From contig NC_087063.1 in assembly GCF_963678635.1 (NCBI RefSeq), positions 34,692,540-34,756,539 on the forward strand: DNA of 64,000 nucleotides, in the 5' to 3' direction. Position numbers and translations under genes: made by a program. How positions within the stretch are numbered: the first letter of the stretch is position 1; each line of letters begins with the position of its first letter. Below are positions 12,401 through 25,654 of the stretch, one piece after another. This DNA comes from Symsagittifera roscoffensis (lineage: Eukaryota; Xenacoelomorpha; Acoela; Convolutidae). The notes under the pieces were generated by a model that was given only the letters and a program-made list of their open reading frames with translations, made no database searches and was not told the origin of the DNA.

Positions 12401-15400
12401 CTATTGATTTTTGTTTTCTGTCTTGCTTGCTTAATTGCTTGGTGTTCAATGCCGTGAATCAGTTTTTTTCTGATAGTTGAATCTCAGTTTTTAAGACCAG
12501 AATTGGAAGTAAAAGGTTTTGAAAGTTTGATTTTTTGCTCTAACTGATGGCTTCAAGCCTCCTTAGTTGCTGTCTGACTTAAGGTAACAATCCAAGTTCT
12601 TTTTCGTACTGTGTTTTTCTGTTTTCGTTCTCTTTTGGTTTATGTTATTTGATGCGAAAGTTTGATCCATGATGCTAAAAATGTGCTCATTTTTTCTGCT
12701 CCGCGATTTCATTTGATCTTTCTGGTGAATCATTTGTGATCAAACGTGTACGTCTAATCCTATTGTTTCTTTCCGCTGTTGAATCGAGTTCTAAAGAATA
12801 GCTGTTCGAAAGTTGATACGTTTCGTTTTTTCTACATATCTCACTTTTGTTTGTTTGTCAGGTTTGTGATGCTTGATGCGAAGGTCTGACCCCATGATGC
12901 TGGAATATAAATGAATGAAATCTTTTGAGGAGTCTGCTAAAGTATTTGATATCAAAGTGGTAAGCTGTAATTTTGCCAAAGAGTCTTAAGATGAGTGTCT
13001 TAAATTATGAGTCAAATATCTTTCTTAATGTCACATTCAGTAATTTCTAACATAGTTAAATCTCAGACCTGAAATGCAAGTCATGCGATTGGTGATTTTG
13101 CTTTTATGCCACAATTATGAATTCAATCCTCGCTAATTGCAGTCTGATTGAAATCAGCGAATGCTGATTCATTTTGTTTGAAGTATTGCTCTGTTTTTCT
13201 TTTGGTGATGATTGATTCGAAGTTATGTTTCATAAGACTATTGATTTTTGTTTTCTGTCTTGTTATTTTAATTGCTTAGTGTTTAATGCGGTGAATCATT
13301 TTTTCGATAGAGTTGAGTCTCAGTATTTAAGACCAGAATTGGAAGTTATATGGTTTGAAATTTTGGTTTTTTGCTGTAAATTATGGCTTCAAGCCTCCTT
13401 ATTTGCGTTCTGACTTAAGGTAACGATCCAAGTTTTTTTTCGTACTGTGTTTCTCAGTTTTTGTTCTCTTTTGGTTTATGTTATTTGATGCGGAGGTACG
13501 ATCCGTGATGCTGAAATGTGCTGATTTTTTCTCTTTCGCGATTTCAATTGATCTGTCTGGTGAATCATTTGTGATCAAACTTGTACGTCTATTCCTATCG
13601 TTTGTTTCCACTGTTGAATCGAGTTCTGAAAAATAGCTGTTCGAAGGTTGATACGTTTCATTTTTTCTTTAATTCTCTTTTGTTTGTCAGGTTTGTGATG
13701 CTTGATGCGAAGGTCTGACCCATGATGCTGGAATATAACTGATTGAAATCTTTTGAGTTGATTGTTATCAAATTTTGCCAAAGAATTTTAAGATGTGTTT
13801 TAAATTATGAGTCAAATATCCTTTTTGATGTCACATATCAGTGATTTCTAACATAGTTGAATCTCAGACCTGAAATGCAAGCTATGGGGTTGGTGATTTT
13901 GCTTTTACGCCACAATTATGAGTTCAATCCTCGCTAATTGCAGTCTGATTGAAATCAGCGAATGCTGATTCAATTTGTTTGAAGTGTTGCTCTGTTTTAC
14001 TTTTGGTGATATTTGATTCGAAGGTATGTTTCATAAGACTATTGATTTTTGGTTTCTGTCTTGTTATTTTAATTGCTTTGTGTTTAATGCGGTGAATCAA
14101 TTTTTTTTGATAGAGTTGAATCTCAGTATTTGAGACCAGAATTGGAAGTAATAGGGTTTGAAATTTTGATTTTTTTTGCTGTAAATTATGGCTTCAAGCC
14201 TCCTTAGTTGCTGTCTGACTTAAGGTAACAATCCAAGTTTTTTTTCGTACTGTGTTTTTCTGTTTTCGTTTTCTTTTGGTTTATCTTATTTGATGAGAAG
14301 GTACGATCCATTATGCTAAAAATGTGCTGATTTTTTCTGCTCCGCGATTTCATTTGATCTTTCTGGTGAATCATTTGTGATCAAACGTGTACGTCTAATC
14401 CTATTGTTTCTTTCCACTGTTGAATCGAGTTCTAAAAAATAGCTGTTCGAAGGTTGATACGTTTCATTTTTTCTATAGATCTCATTTTTTGTGTTTGTCA
14501 GGTTTGTGATGCTTGATGCGAAGGTCTGACCCATGATGCTGAAATATAACTGATTTAAATCTTTTGAGGAGTCCGCTAAAGTATTTGATATCACAGTGGT
14601 AAGCTTTATTTTTGACAAAGAGTCTTAAGATGAGTGTTTTAAATGATGAGTCAAATATCCTTTTTGATGTCACATTCAGTAATTTCTAACATAGCTAAAT
14701 CTCAGACCTGAAAAGCAAGTCATGGGGTGTGTGATTTTGCTTTTACGCCACAATTATTAGTTCAATCCTCGCTAATTGCAGTCTGATTGAAATCAGTGAA
14801 TGCTGATTCAATTTGTTTGAAGTGTTGCTCTGTTTTTCTATTGGTGATGTTTGATTCGAAGTTGTGTTTCATAAGACTATTGATTTTTGTTTTCTTTCTT
14901 GTTATTTTAATTGCTTTGTGTTTACTGCGGTGAATCATTTTTTGATAGAGTTGTATCTCAGTATTTAAGACCAGAATTGGAAGTAATAGGGTTTGAACTT
15001 TTGATTTTTTTTGCTGTAAATTATGGCTTCAAGCCTCCTTAGTTGCTGTCTGACTTAAATAACAATCCAATTTTTTTTCGTACTGTGCTTCTCTGTTTTC
15101 GTTCTCTTTGGTTTATTTTATTCGATGAGAAGGTACGTTCCATGATGCTAAAAATATGCTGATTTTTTCTGTTTCGCGATTTCATTCAGTCTTTCTGATG
15201 AATCATTTGTGATCAAACTTGTAAGTCTTCCTATCGTTTGTTTCCACTGTTGAATCGAGTTCTGAAAAACAGCTGTTCGAAGGTTGATACGTTTCATTTT
15301 TTCTACATATCTCTTCTTTTGTCAGGTTTGTGATGCTTGATGCGAAGGTCTGACCCATGATGCTGGAATATAACTGATAAAATCTTTTGAATTGATTGGT

Positions 15401-16150
15401 ATCAAAGTGGTAAGCTGTAATTTTGACAAAGAATCTTAAGATGAGTGTTTTAACTTATGAGTCAAATATCCTTTTTGATATCACATATCAGTGATTTCTA
15501 ACATAGTTGAATCTCAGACCTGAAATGCAAGCTATGGGGTTGGTGATTTTGCTTTTACGCCACAGTTCTGAGTTCAATCCTCGCTAATTGCAGTCTGATT
15601 GAAATCAGCGAGTGTTGGTTCAATTTGTTTGAAGTGTTACTGTTTTTCCTTTGGTGATGTATGATGTTTGATTCGAAGATATGTTTCATAAGGCTATTGA
15701 TTTTTGTTTTCTGTCGTACTAGTTTAATTGCTTTGTTTTTAATGCCGTAAATCATTTTTTTTATAGTTGAATCTCAGTTTTTAAGACCAAAATTGGAAGT
15801 AAAAGGTTTTGAAATTTTGATTTTTTGCTGTAACTTATGGCTTCTCATTAGTTTCTGTCTGACTTAAGGTAACAATCCAAGTTCTTTTTTCGTACTGTGT
15901 TTCTCTGTTTTCGTTCTTTTTTGGTTTATGTTATTTGATGCGGAGGTACGATCCGGGATGCTAGAATGTGCTGATTTTTTCTGTTTCGCGATTTCAATTG
16001 ATCTGTCTGGTGAATCATTTGTGATCAAACTTGTACGTCTGATCCTATCGTTTGTTTCCACTGTTGAATCGAGTTCTAAAAAATAGCTGTTCGAAGGCTG
16101 ATACGTTTCATTTTTTTCTACAGATCTCACTTTTTTTGTTTGTCAGGTTT
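9459..16150 (+). repeat. 6.69-kb block, second copy of a tandem duplication
   Basis: Near-identical to 2803-9458. The distinctive old-type start (TTTTGATGCGAAGGTCTGACC followed by CTTGATGCTGAAATATAAC) occurs at 9461 in the middle of otherwise homogeneous units, which marks the duplication junction. Differences seen by eye include CAAGTCTCC here against CAAGCCTCC, AAGGGACG against AAGGTACG, and the two small indels noted for the first copy. Confidence 0.9.
13691..14501 (+). repeat. representative full satellite unit (811 bp) with three sub-monomers
   Basis: The unit is taken from just after one TTTGTCAG to the end of the next. Sub-monomer A is about 13691-14010 (anchor GATGCGAAGGTCTGACCCATG), B about 14011-14289 (TTTGATTCGAAGGTATG) and C about 14290-14501 (TTTGATGAGAAGGTACGATCC). 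All three begin with a variant of TTTGATnCGAAGGT. A and B also share GTTGAATCTCAG, a GGAAGTnATGGGGTT-like segment, TTTTGCTnTnA, CAAnCCTCCT and GCTGTCTGA-like blocks in the same order, so they derive from one shorter ancestor. Confidence 0.75.
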
Positions 16151-19100
16151 GTGATGCTTGATGCGAAGATCTGACCCATGATGCTGGAATATAACTGATT
16201 GAAATCTTTTGAGGAGTCTGCTAAAGTATTTGATATCACAGTGGTAAGCTTTTTTTTTCACCAAAGAGTCTTAAGAGGAGTGTTTTAAATTATGAGTCAA
16301 ATATCCTTTTTGACGTCACATTCAGTAATTTCTAACATAGCTAAATCTCAGACCTGAAATGCAAGTCATGGCGTTGGTGATTTTGCTTTTACGTCACAAT
16401 TTTTAGTTCAATCCTCGCTAATTGCAGTCTGATTGAAATCAGCGAATGCTGATTCAGTTTGTTTGAAGTGTTGCTCTGTTTTTCTTTTGGTGATGTTTGA
16501 TTCGAAGGTATGTTTCATAAGACTATTGATTTTTGTTTTCTGTCTTGTTATTTTAATTGCTTTGTGTTTAATGCGGTGAATCAATTTTTTTTGATAGTTG
16601 AATCTCAGTTTTTAAGACCAGAATTGGAAGTAAAAGGTTTTGAAGTTTTGATTTTTTGCTGTAACTTATGGCTTCTCCTTAGTTGCTGTCTGACTTAAGG
16701 TAACAATCCAAGTTCTTTTTTCGTACTGTGTTTCTCTGTTTTTGTTCTTTTTTGGTTTATGTTATTTGATGCGGAGGTACGATCCGTGATGCTAGAATGT
16801 GCTGATTTTTTCTGTTTCGCAATTTCAATTGATCTGTCTGGTGAATCATTTGTGATCAAACTTGTACGTCTAATCCTGTCGTTTGTTTCCACTGTTGAAT
16901 CGAGTTCTAAAAAATAGCTGTTCGAAGTTTGATACGTTTCATTTTTTCTACAGATCTCACTTTTTTGTTTGTCAGGTTTGTGATGCTTGATGCGAAGGTC
17001 TGAACCATGATGCTGGAATATAACTGATTGAAATCTTTTGAGGAGTCATCTTAAGTATTTGATATCACAGTGGTAAGCTTTTTTTTTTACCAAAGAGTCT
17101 TAAGATGAGTGTTTAAAATTATGAGTCAAATATCCTTTTTGATGTCACATTCAGTAATTTCTAATATAGCTAAATCTCAGACCTGAAATGCAAGTCATGG
17201 GGTTGGTGATTTTGGTTTTACGCCACAATTTTTAGTTCAATCCTCGCTAATTGCAGTCTGATTGAATCAGCGAATGCTGATTCAATTTGTTTGAAGTGTT
17301 GCTCTGGTTTTCTTTTGGTGATGTTTGATTCGAAGGTATGTTTCATAAGACTATTGATTTTTGTTTTCTGTCTTGTTATTTTAATTGCTTTGTGTTTAAT
17401 GCGGTGAATCATTTTTTTTTGATATAGTTGAATCTCAGTTTTTAAGACCAGAATTGGAAGTAATAGGGTTTGAATTTTGATTTTTTTTTGCTGTAAATTA
17501 TGGCTTTAATCCTCCTTAGTTGCTGTCTGACTTGAGGTAACAATCCAATTTTTTTTTCGTACTGTGCTTCTCTGTTTTCGTTCTCTTTTGGTTTATCTTA
17601 TTCGATGAGAAGGTACGATCCATGATGCTAAAATTATGCTGATTTTTCCTGTTTCGCGATTTCATTTAATCTTTCTGGTGAATCATTTGTGATCAAACTT
17701 TTAACCTTCCTATCGTTTGTTTCCACTGTTGAATCGAGTTCTGAAAAATAGCTTTTCGAAGGTTTATACTTCTCATTTTTTCTACATATCTCTTTTTTTG
17801 TCAGGTTTGTGATGCTTGATGCGAAGGCCTGACCCATGATGCTGGAATATAATTGATTAAAATCTTTTGAATTGATTGGTATCAAAGTGGTAAGCTCTAA
17901 TTTTGCCAAAGAATCTTAAGATGAGTATTTAAATTATGAGTCAAATATCCTTTTTGATATCAAATATCAGTGATTTCTAACATAGTTGAATCTCAGACCT
18001 GAAATGCAAGCTATGGGGTTGGTGATTTTGCTTTTACGCCACAGTTATGAGTTCAATCCTCGCTAATTGCAGTCTGATTGAAATCAGCGAGTGTTGGTTC
18101 AATTTGTTTGAATTGTTTCTGTTTTTCCTTTGGTGACGTATGATGTTTGATTCGAAGGTATGTTTCATAAGGCTATTGACTTTTCTTTACTGTCTTGTTA
18201 GTTTAATTGCTTTGTTTTTAATGCCGTAAATAATTTTTTTTTGATTGTTGAATCTCAGTTTTTAATACCAGAATTGGAAATAAAAGGTTTTGAAATTTTG
18301 ATTTTTTGCTGTAACTTATGGCTTCTTCTTAGTTGCTGTCTGACTTAAGGTAACAATCCAAGTTCTTTTTTGTACTGTGTTTCTCTGTTTTTGTTCTCTT
18401 TTGGCTTATGTTATTTGATGCGGAGGTACGATCTGTGATGCTAGAATGTGCTGATTTTTTCTGTTTCGCGATTTCAATTGATCTGTCTGGTGAATCATTT
18501 GTGATCAAACTTGTACGTCTAATCCTAGCGTTTGTTTCCACTGTTGAATCGAGTTCTAAAAAATAGCTGTTCGAAGGTTGATACGTTTCAATTTTTCTAC
18601 AGATCTCAATTTTTTTGTTTGTCAGGTTTGTGATGCTTGATGCGAAGGTCTGACCCATGATGCTGAAATATAACTGATTGAAATCTTTTGAGGAGTCTGC
18701 TTAAGTATTTGATATCACAGTGGTAAGCTTTATTTTCGCCAAAGATTCTTAAGATGAGTGTTTTAAATTATGAGTCAAATATCCTTTTTAATGTCACATT
18801 CAGTAATTTCTAACATAGCTAAATCTCAGACCTGAAATGCATTTCAGGGGGTTGGTGATTTTGCTTTTACGCCACAATTATGAGTTCAATCCTCGCTAAT
18901 TGCAGTCTGATTGAAATCAGCGAAAGCTGATTCAATTTGTTTGAAGTGTTGCTCTGTTTTTCTTTTGATGTTTGATTCGAAGGTATGTTTCATAAGACTA
19001 TTGATTTTTGTTTTCTGTCTTGTTATTTTAATTGCTTTGTGTTTAATGCGGTGAATCGATTTTTTTTTTGATGGAGTTGAATCTCAGTATTTAAGACCAG

Positions 19101-22100
19101 AATTGGAAATAATAGGGTTTGAAATTTTGATATTTTTGCTGTAAGTTATGGCTTCAAGCCTCCTTAGTTGCTGTCTGACTTGAGGTAACAATCCAATTTT
19201 GTTTTGGTACTGTGCTTCTCTGTTTTCGTTGTCTTTTGGTTTATCTTATTCGATGAGAAGGTACGATCCATGATGCTAAAAATATGCTGATTTTTCTGTT
19301 TCGCGATTTCATTTAGTCTGTCTGGTGAATCATTTGTGATCAAACTTGTAAGTCTTCCTATCGCTTGTTTCCACTATTGAATCGAGTTCTAAAAAATAGC
19401 TGTTCGAAGGTTGATACGTTTCATTTTTTCTACAGATCTCACTTTTTTGTTTGTCAGGTTTGTGATGCTTGATGGGAAGGTCTGACCCATGATGCTGAAA
19501 TATAACTGATTGAAATCTTTTGAGGAGTCTGCTTAAGTATTTGATATCACAGTGGTAAGCTGTAATTTTGCCAAAGAATCTTAAGATGAATGTTTTAAAT
19601 TATGAGTCAAATATCCTTTTTGATGTCACATTCAGTAATTTCTAACATAGTTAAATCTCAGACCTGAAATGCAAGTCATGGTGTTGCTCTGTTTTTATTT
19701 TGGTGATGTTTGATTCGAAGGTATGTTTCATAAGCCTATTGATTTTTGTTTTCTGTCTTGTTATTTTAATTGCTTTGTGTTTAATGCGGTGAATCGATTT
19801 TTTTGATAGAGTTGAATCTCAGTATTTAAGACCAGAATTGGAAGTAATAGGGTTTGAAATTTTGATATTTTTGCTGTAAGTTATGGCTTCAAGCCTCCTT
19901 AGTTGCTGTCTGACTTGAGGTAACAATCCAATTTTTTTTTCGTACTGTGCTTCTCTGTTTTCGTTCTCTTTTGGTTTATCTTATTCGATGAGAAGGTACG
20001 ATCCATGATGCTAAAAATATGCTGATTTTTCCTGTTTCGCGATTTCATTTAGTCTTTCTGGTGAATCATTTGTGATCAAACTTGTAAGTCTTCCTATCGT
20101 TTGTTTCCACTGTTGAATCGAGTTCTAAAAAATAGCTGTTCGAAGGTTGATACGTTTCATTTTTTCTACAGATCTCACTTTTTTGTTTGTCAGGTTTGTG
20201 ATGCTTGATGCGAAGGTCTGACCCATGATGCTGAAATATAACTGATTGAAATCTTTTGAGGAGTCTGCTTAAGTATTTGATATCACAGTGGTAAGCTGTA
20301 ATTTTGCCAAAGAATCTTAGGATGAATGTTTTAATTTATGAGTCAAATATCCTTTTTGATGTCACATTCAGTAATTTCTAACATAGTTAAATCTCAGACC
20401 TGAAATGCAAGTCATGGTGTTGCTCTGTTTTTCTTTTGGTGATGTGTGATTCGAAGGTATGTTTCATAAGACTATTGATTTTTGTTTTCTGTCTTGTTAT
20501 TTTAATTGCTTTGTGTTTAATGCGGTGAATCGATTTTTTTTTGATAGTTGAATCTCAGTATTTAGGACCAAAATTGGAAGTAATAGGGTTTGAAATTTTG
20601 ATATTTTTGCTGTGAGTTATGGCTTCAAGCCTCCTTAGTTGCTGTCTGGCTTGAGGTAACAATCCAATTTTTTTTTCGTACTGTGCTTCTCTGTTTTCGT
20701 TCTCTTTTGGTTTATCTTATTCGATGAGAAGGTACGATCCATGATGCTAAAAATATGCTGATTTTTCCTGTTTCGCGATTTCAATTAGTCTTTCTGGTGA
20801 ATCATTTGTGATCAAACTTGTAAGTCTTCCTATCGTTTGTTTCCACTGTTGAATCGAGTTCTAAAAATAGCTGTTCGAAGGTTGATACGTTTCATTTTTC
20901 TACAGATCTCACTTTTTTTGTGTGTCAGGTTTGTGATGCTTGATGCGAAGGTCTGACCCATGATGCTGAAATATAACTGATTGAAATCTTTTGAGTAGTC
21001 TGCTTAAGTATTTGAGATCACAGTGGTAATCTGTAATTTTGCCAAAGAATCTTAAGATGAATGTTTTAAATTATGAGTCAAATATCCTTTTTGATGTCAC
21101 ATTCAGTAATTTCTAACATAGTTAAATCTCAGACCTGAAATGCAAGTCATGGTGTTGGTGATTTTGCTTTTACGCCACAATTATGAGTTCAATCGTCGCT
21201 AATTGCAGTCTGATTGAAATCAGCGAATGCTGATTCAATTTGTTTGAAGTGTTGCTCTGTTTTTCTTTTGGTGATGTTTGATTCGAAGGTATGTTTCATA
21301 AGACTATTGATTTTTGTTTTCTTTCTTGTTATTTTACTTGCTTTGTGTTTAATGCGGTGAATCGATTTTTTTTTTGATAGAGTTGAATCTCAGTATTTAG
21401 GACCAAAATTGGAAGTAATAGGGTTTGAAATTTTGATATTTTTGCTGTAAGTTATGGCTTCAAGCCTCCTTAGTTGCTGTCTGACTTGAGGTAACAATCC
21501 AATTTTTTTTTCGTACTGTGCTTCTCTGTTTTCGTTCTCTTTTGTTTTTATCTTATTCGATGAGAAGGTACGATCCATGTTGCTAAAAATATGCCGATTT
21601 TTCCTGTTTCGCGATTTCATTTAGTCTTTCTGGTGAATCATTTGTGATCAAACTTGTAAGTCTTCCTATCGTTTGTTTCCACTGTTGAATCGAGTTCTAA
21701 TAAATAGCTGTTCGAAGGTCGATACGTTTCATTTTTTCTACAGATCTCACTTCTTTGTTTGTCAGGTTTGTGATGCTTGATGCGAAGGTCTGACCCATGA
21801 TGCTGAAATATAACTGATTGAAGTTTTTTGAGGAGTCTACTAAAGTATTTGATATCACAGTGGTAAGCTTTATTTTTGCCAAAGATTTTTAAGATGAGTG
21901 TTTTAAATTATGAGTCAGTTATCCTTTTTGATGTCACATTCAGTAATTTCTAACATAGCTAAATCTCAGACCTGAAATGCAAGTCATGGGGTTGGTGATT
22001 TTGCTTTTACGCCACATTTATTAGTTCAATCCTCGCTAATTGCAGTCTGATTGAAATCAGCGAATGCTGATTCAATTTGTTTGAAGTGTTGCTCTGTTTT

Positions 22101-25100
22101 ACTTTTGGTGATATTTGATTCGAAGGTATGTTTCATAAGACTGTTGATTTTTGGTTTCTGTCTTGTTATTTTAATTGCTTTGTGTTTACTGCGGTGAATC
22201 AATTTTTTTTTGATGGAGTTGAATCTCAGTATTTAAGAACAGAATTGGAAGTAATAGGGTTTGAAATTTTGATTTTTTTTTGCTGTAACTTATGGCTTCA
22301 AGCCTCCTTAGTTGCTGTCTGACTTAAGGTAACAATCCAAGTTTTTTTTCGTACTGTGCTTCTCTGTTTTCGTTCTCTTTTGGTTTATCTTATTCGATGA
22401 GAAGGTACGATCCATGATGCTAAAAATATGCAGATTTTTCCTGTTTCGCGATTTCATTTAGTCTTTCTGGTGAATCATTTGTGATCAAACTTGTAAGTCT
22501 TCCTATCGTTTGTTTCCACTGTTGAATCGAGTTCTGAAAAATAGCTGTTCGAAGGTTGATACGTTTCATTTTTTCTACTTATCTCACTTTTTTTGTTTGT
22601 CAGGTTTGTGATGCTTGATGCGAAGGTCTGACCCATGATGCTGGAATATAACTGATTAAATTCTTTTGAATTGATTGGTATCAAAGTGGTAAGCTGCAAT
22701 TGTGCCAAAGACTCTTAAATTGAGTATTTTAAATTATAAGTCAAATATCATTTTTGATATCACGTATCAGTGATTTCTAACATAGTTGAATCTCAGACCT
22801 GAAATACAAGCTATGGGGTTGGTGATTTTTGCGTTTATGTCACAGTTATGAGATCAATCCTCGCTAATTTCAGTCTGGTTGAAATCAGCGAGTGTTGATT
22901 CAATTTGTTTGAAGTGTTACTCTGTTTTTCCTTTGTTGATTTATGATGTTTGATTCGAAGGTATGTTTCATAAGGCTATTGATTTTTGTTTTCTGTCTTG
23001 TTAGTTTAATTGCTTTGTTTTTAATGCCGTAAATCAATTTTTTTTGATAGTTGAATCTCAGTTTTTAAGTCCAGAATTGGAAGTAATAGGGTTTGGTATT
23101 TTTATTTTGTTTTTGCTGTAATTATGGCTTCAAGCTTCCTTAGTTGCTGTCTGACTTAAACTAACAATCGAAGTTCTTTTTCGTACTGTGTTTCTCTGTT
23201 TTCGTTCTCTTTTGGCTTATGTTATTTGATGCGGAGGTACGATCCGTGATGCTAGAATGTGCTGATTTTTTCTGTTTCGCGATTTCAATTGATCTGTCTG
23301 GTGAATCATTTGTGATCAAACTTGTACGTCTTATCCTATCGTTTGTTTCCACTGTTGAATCGAGTTTTAAAAAATAGCTGTTCGAAGGTCGATACGTTTC
23401 ATTTTTTCTACAGATCTCACTTTTTTTGTTTGTCAGGTTTGTGATGCTTGATGCGAAGGTCTGACCCATGATGCTGAAATATAACTGATTGAAATTTTTT
23501 GAGGAGTATGTTTCATAAGGCTATTGATTTTTGTTTTCTGTCTTGTTAGTTTAATTGCTTTGTTTTTAATGCCGTAAATCAAATTTTTTTGATAGTTGAA
23601 TCTCAGTTTTTAAGTCCAGAATTGGAAGTAATAGGGTTTGGTATTTTGATTTTGTTTTTGCTGTAATTATGGCTTCAAGCTTCCTTAGTTGCTGTCTGAC
23701 TTAAACTAACAATCGAAGTTCTTTTTCGTACTGTGTTTCTCTGTTTTCGTTCTCTTTTGGCTTATGTTATTTGATGCGGAGGTACGATCCGTGATGCTAG
23801 AATGTGCTGATTTTTTCTGTTTCGCGATTTCAATTGATCTGTCTGGTGAATCATTTGTGATCAAACTTGTACGTCTTATCCTATCGTTTGTTTCCACTGT
23901 TGAATCGAGTTTTAAAAAATAGCTGTTCGAAGGTCGATACGTTTCATTTTTTCTACAGATCTCACTTTTTTTGTTTGTCAGGTTTGTGATGCTTGATGCG
24001 AAGGTCTGACCCATGATGCTGAAATATAACTGATTGAAATCTTTTGAGGAGTCTGCTAAAGTATTTGATATCACAGTGGTAAGCTTTATTTTTGCCAAAG
24101 ATTTTTAAGATGAGTGTCTTAAATTATGAGTCAATTATCCTTTTTGATGTCACGTTCAGTAATTTCGAACATAGCTTAAATCTCAGACCTGAAATGCAAG
24201 TCATGGGGTTGGTGATTTTGCTTTTACGCCACATTTATTAGTTCAATCCTCGCTAACTGCAGTCTGATTGAAATCAGCGAATGCTGATTCAATTTGTTTG
24301 AAGTGTTGCTCTGTTTTACTTTTGGTGATATTTGATTCGAAGGTATGTTTCATAAGACTATTGATTTTTGGTTTCTGTCTTGTTATTTTAGTTGCTTTGT
24401 GTTTACTGCGGTGAATCAATTTTTTTTGATGGAGTTGAATCTCAGTATTTAAGAACAGAATTGGAAGTAATAGGGTATGAAATTTTGATTTTTTTTTGCT
24501 GTAACTTATGGCTTCAAGCCTCCTTAGTTGCTGTCTGACTTAAGGTAACAATCCAAGTTTTTTTTCGTTCTGTGCTTCTCTGTTTTCGTTCTCTTTTGGT
24601 TTATCTTATTCGATGAGAAGGTACGATCCATGATGCTAAAAATATGCTGATTTTTCCTGTTTCGCGATTTCATTTAGTCTTTCTGGTGAATCATTTGTGA
24701 TCAAACTTGTAAGTCTTCCTATCGTTTGTTTCCACTGTTGAATCGAGTTCTGAAAAATAGCTGTTCGAAGGTTGATACGTTTCATTTTTTCTACTTATCT
24801 CACTTTTTTTGTTTGTTAGGTTTGTGATGCTTGATGCGAAGGTCTGACCCATGATGTTGGAATATAACTGATTAAATTCTTTTGAATTGATTGGTATCAA
24901 AGTGGTAAGCTGCAATTTTGCCAAAGACTCTTAAATTTGTGTATTTTAAATTATAAGTCAAATATCATTTTTGATATCACGTATCAGTGATTTCTAACAT
25001 AGTTGAATCTCAGACTTGAAATACAAGCTATGGGGTTAGTTATTTTTGCGTTTATGTCACAGTTATGAGATCAATCCTCGCTAATTTCAGTCTGGTTGAA

Positions 25101-25654
25101 AACAGCGAGTGTTGATTCAATTTGTTTGAAGTGTTACTCTGTTTTTCCTTTGTTGATGTATGATGTTTGATTCGAAGGTATGTTTCATAAGGCTATTGAT
25201 TTTTGTTTTTTGTCTTGTTAGTTTAATTGCTTGGTGTTTAATGCCGTAAATCAATTTTTTTTGATAGTTGAATCTCAGTTTTTAAGACCAGCATTGGAAG
25301 TAAAATGTTTTGAAATTTTGATTTTTTTGCTATAACTTATGGCTTCAAGCCTCCTTAGTTGCTGTCTGACTTAAACTAACAATCCAAGTTCTTTTTCGTA
25401 CTGTGTTTCTCTGTTTTCGTTCTCTTTTGGTTTATAATATTTGATGCGGAGGTACGATCCATGATGCTAAAATGTGCAGATTTTTTCTGTTTCGCGATTT
25501 CAATTGATCTGTCTGGTGAATCATTTGCGATCAAACTTGTACGTCTAATCCTATCTTTGTTTCCACTGTTGAATCGAGTTCTGAAAAATAGCTGATCGAA
25601 GGTTCATACGTTGAATTTTTTCTACAGGTCTCACTTTTTTTGTTTGTCAGGTTT
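16151..25654 (+). repeat. central satellite units with short variants
   Basis: Homogeneous 0.8-kb units continue. Near 19680 and 20416 two consecutive units share the same internal deletion (CAAGTCATGGTGTTGCTCTG), giving a 736-bp period and showing that a deleted unit was itself amplified. Near 23508 a unit jumps from sub-monomer A (TTTGAGGAGT) straight into B (ATGTTTCATAAGG), giving a 545-bp unit. No genes are seen. Confidence 0.8.
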
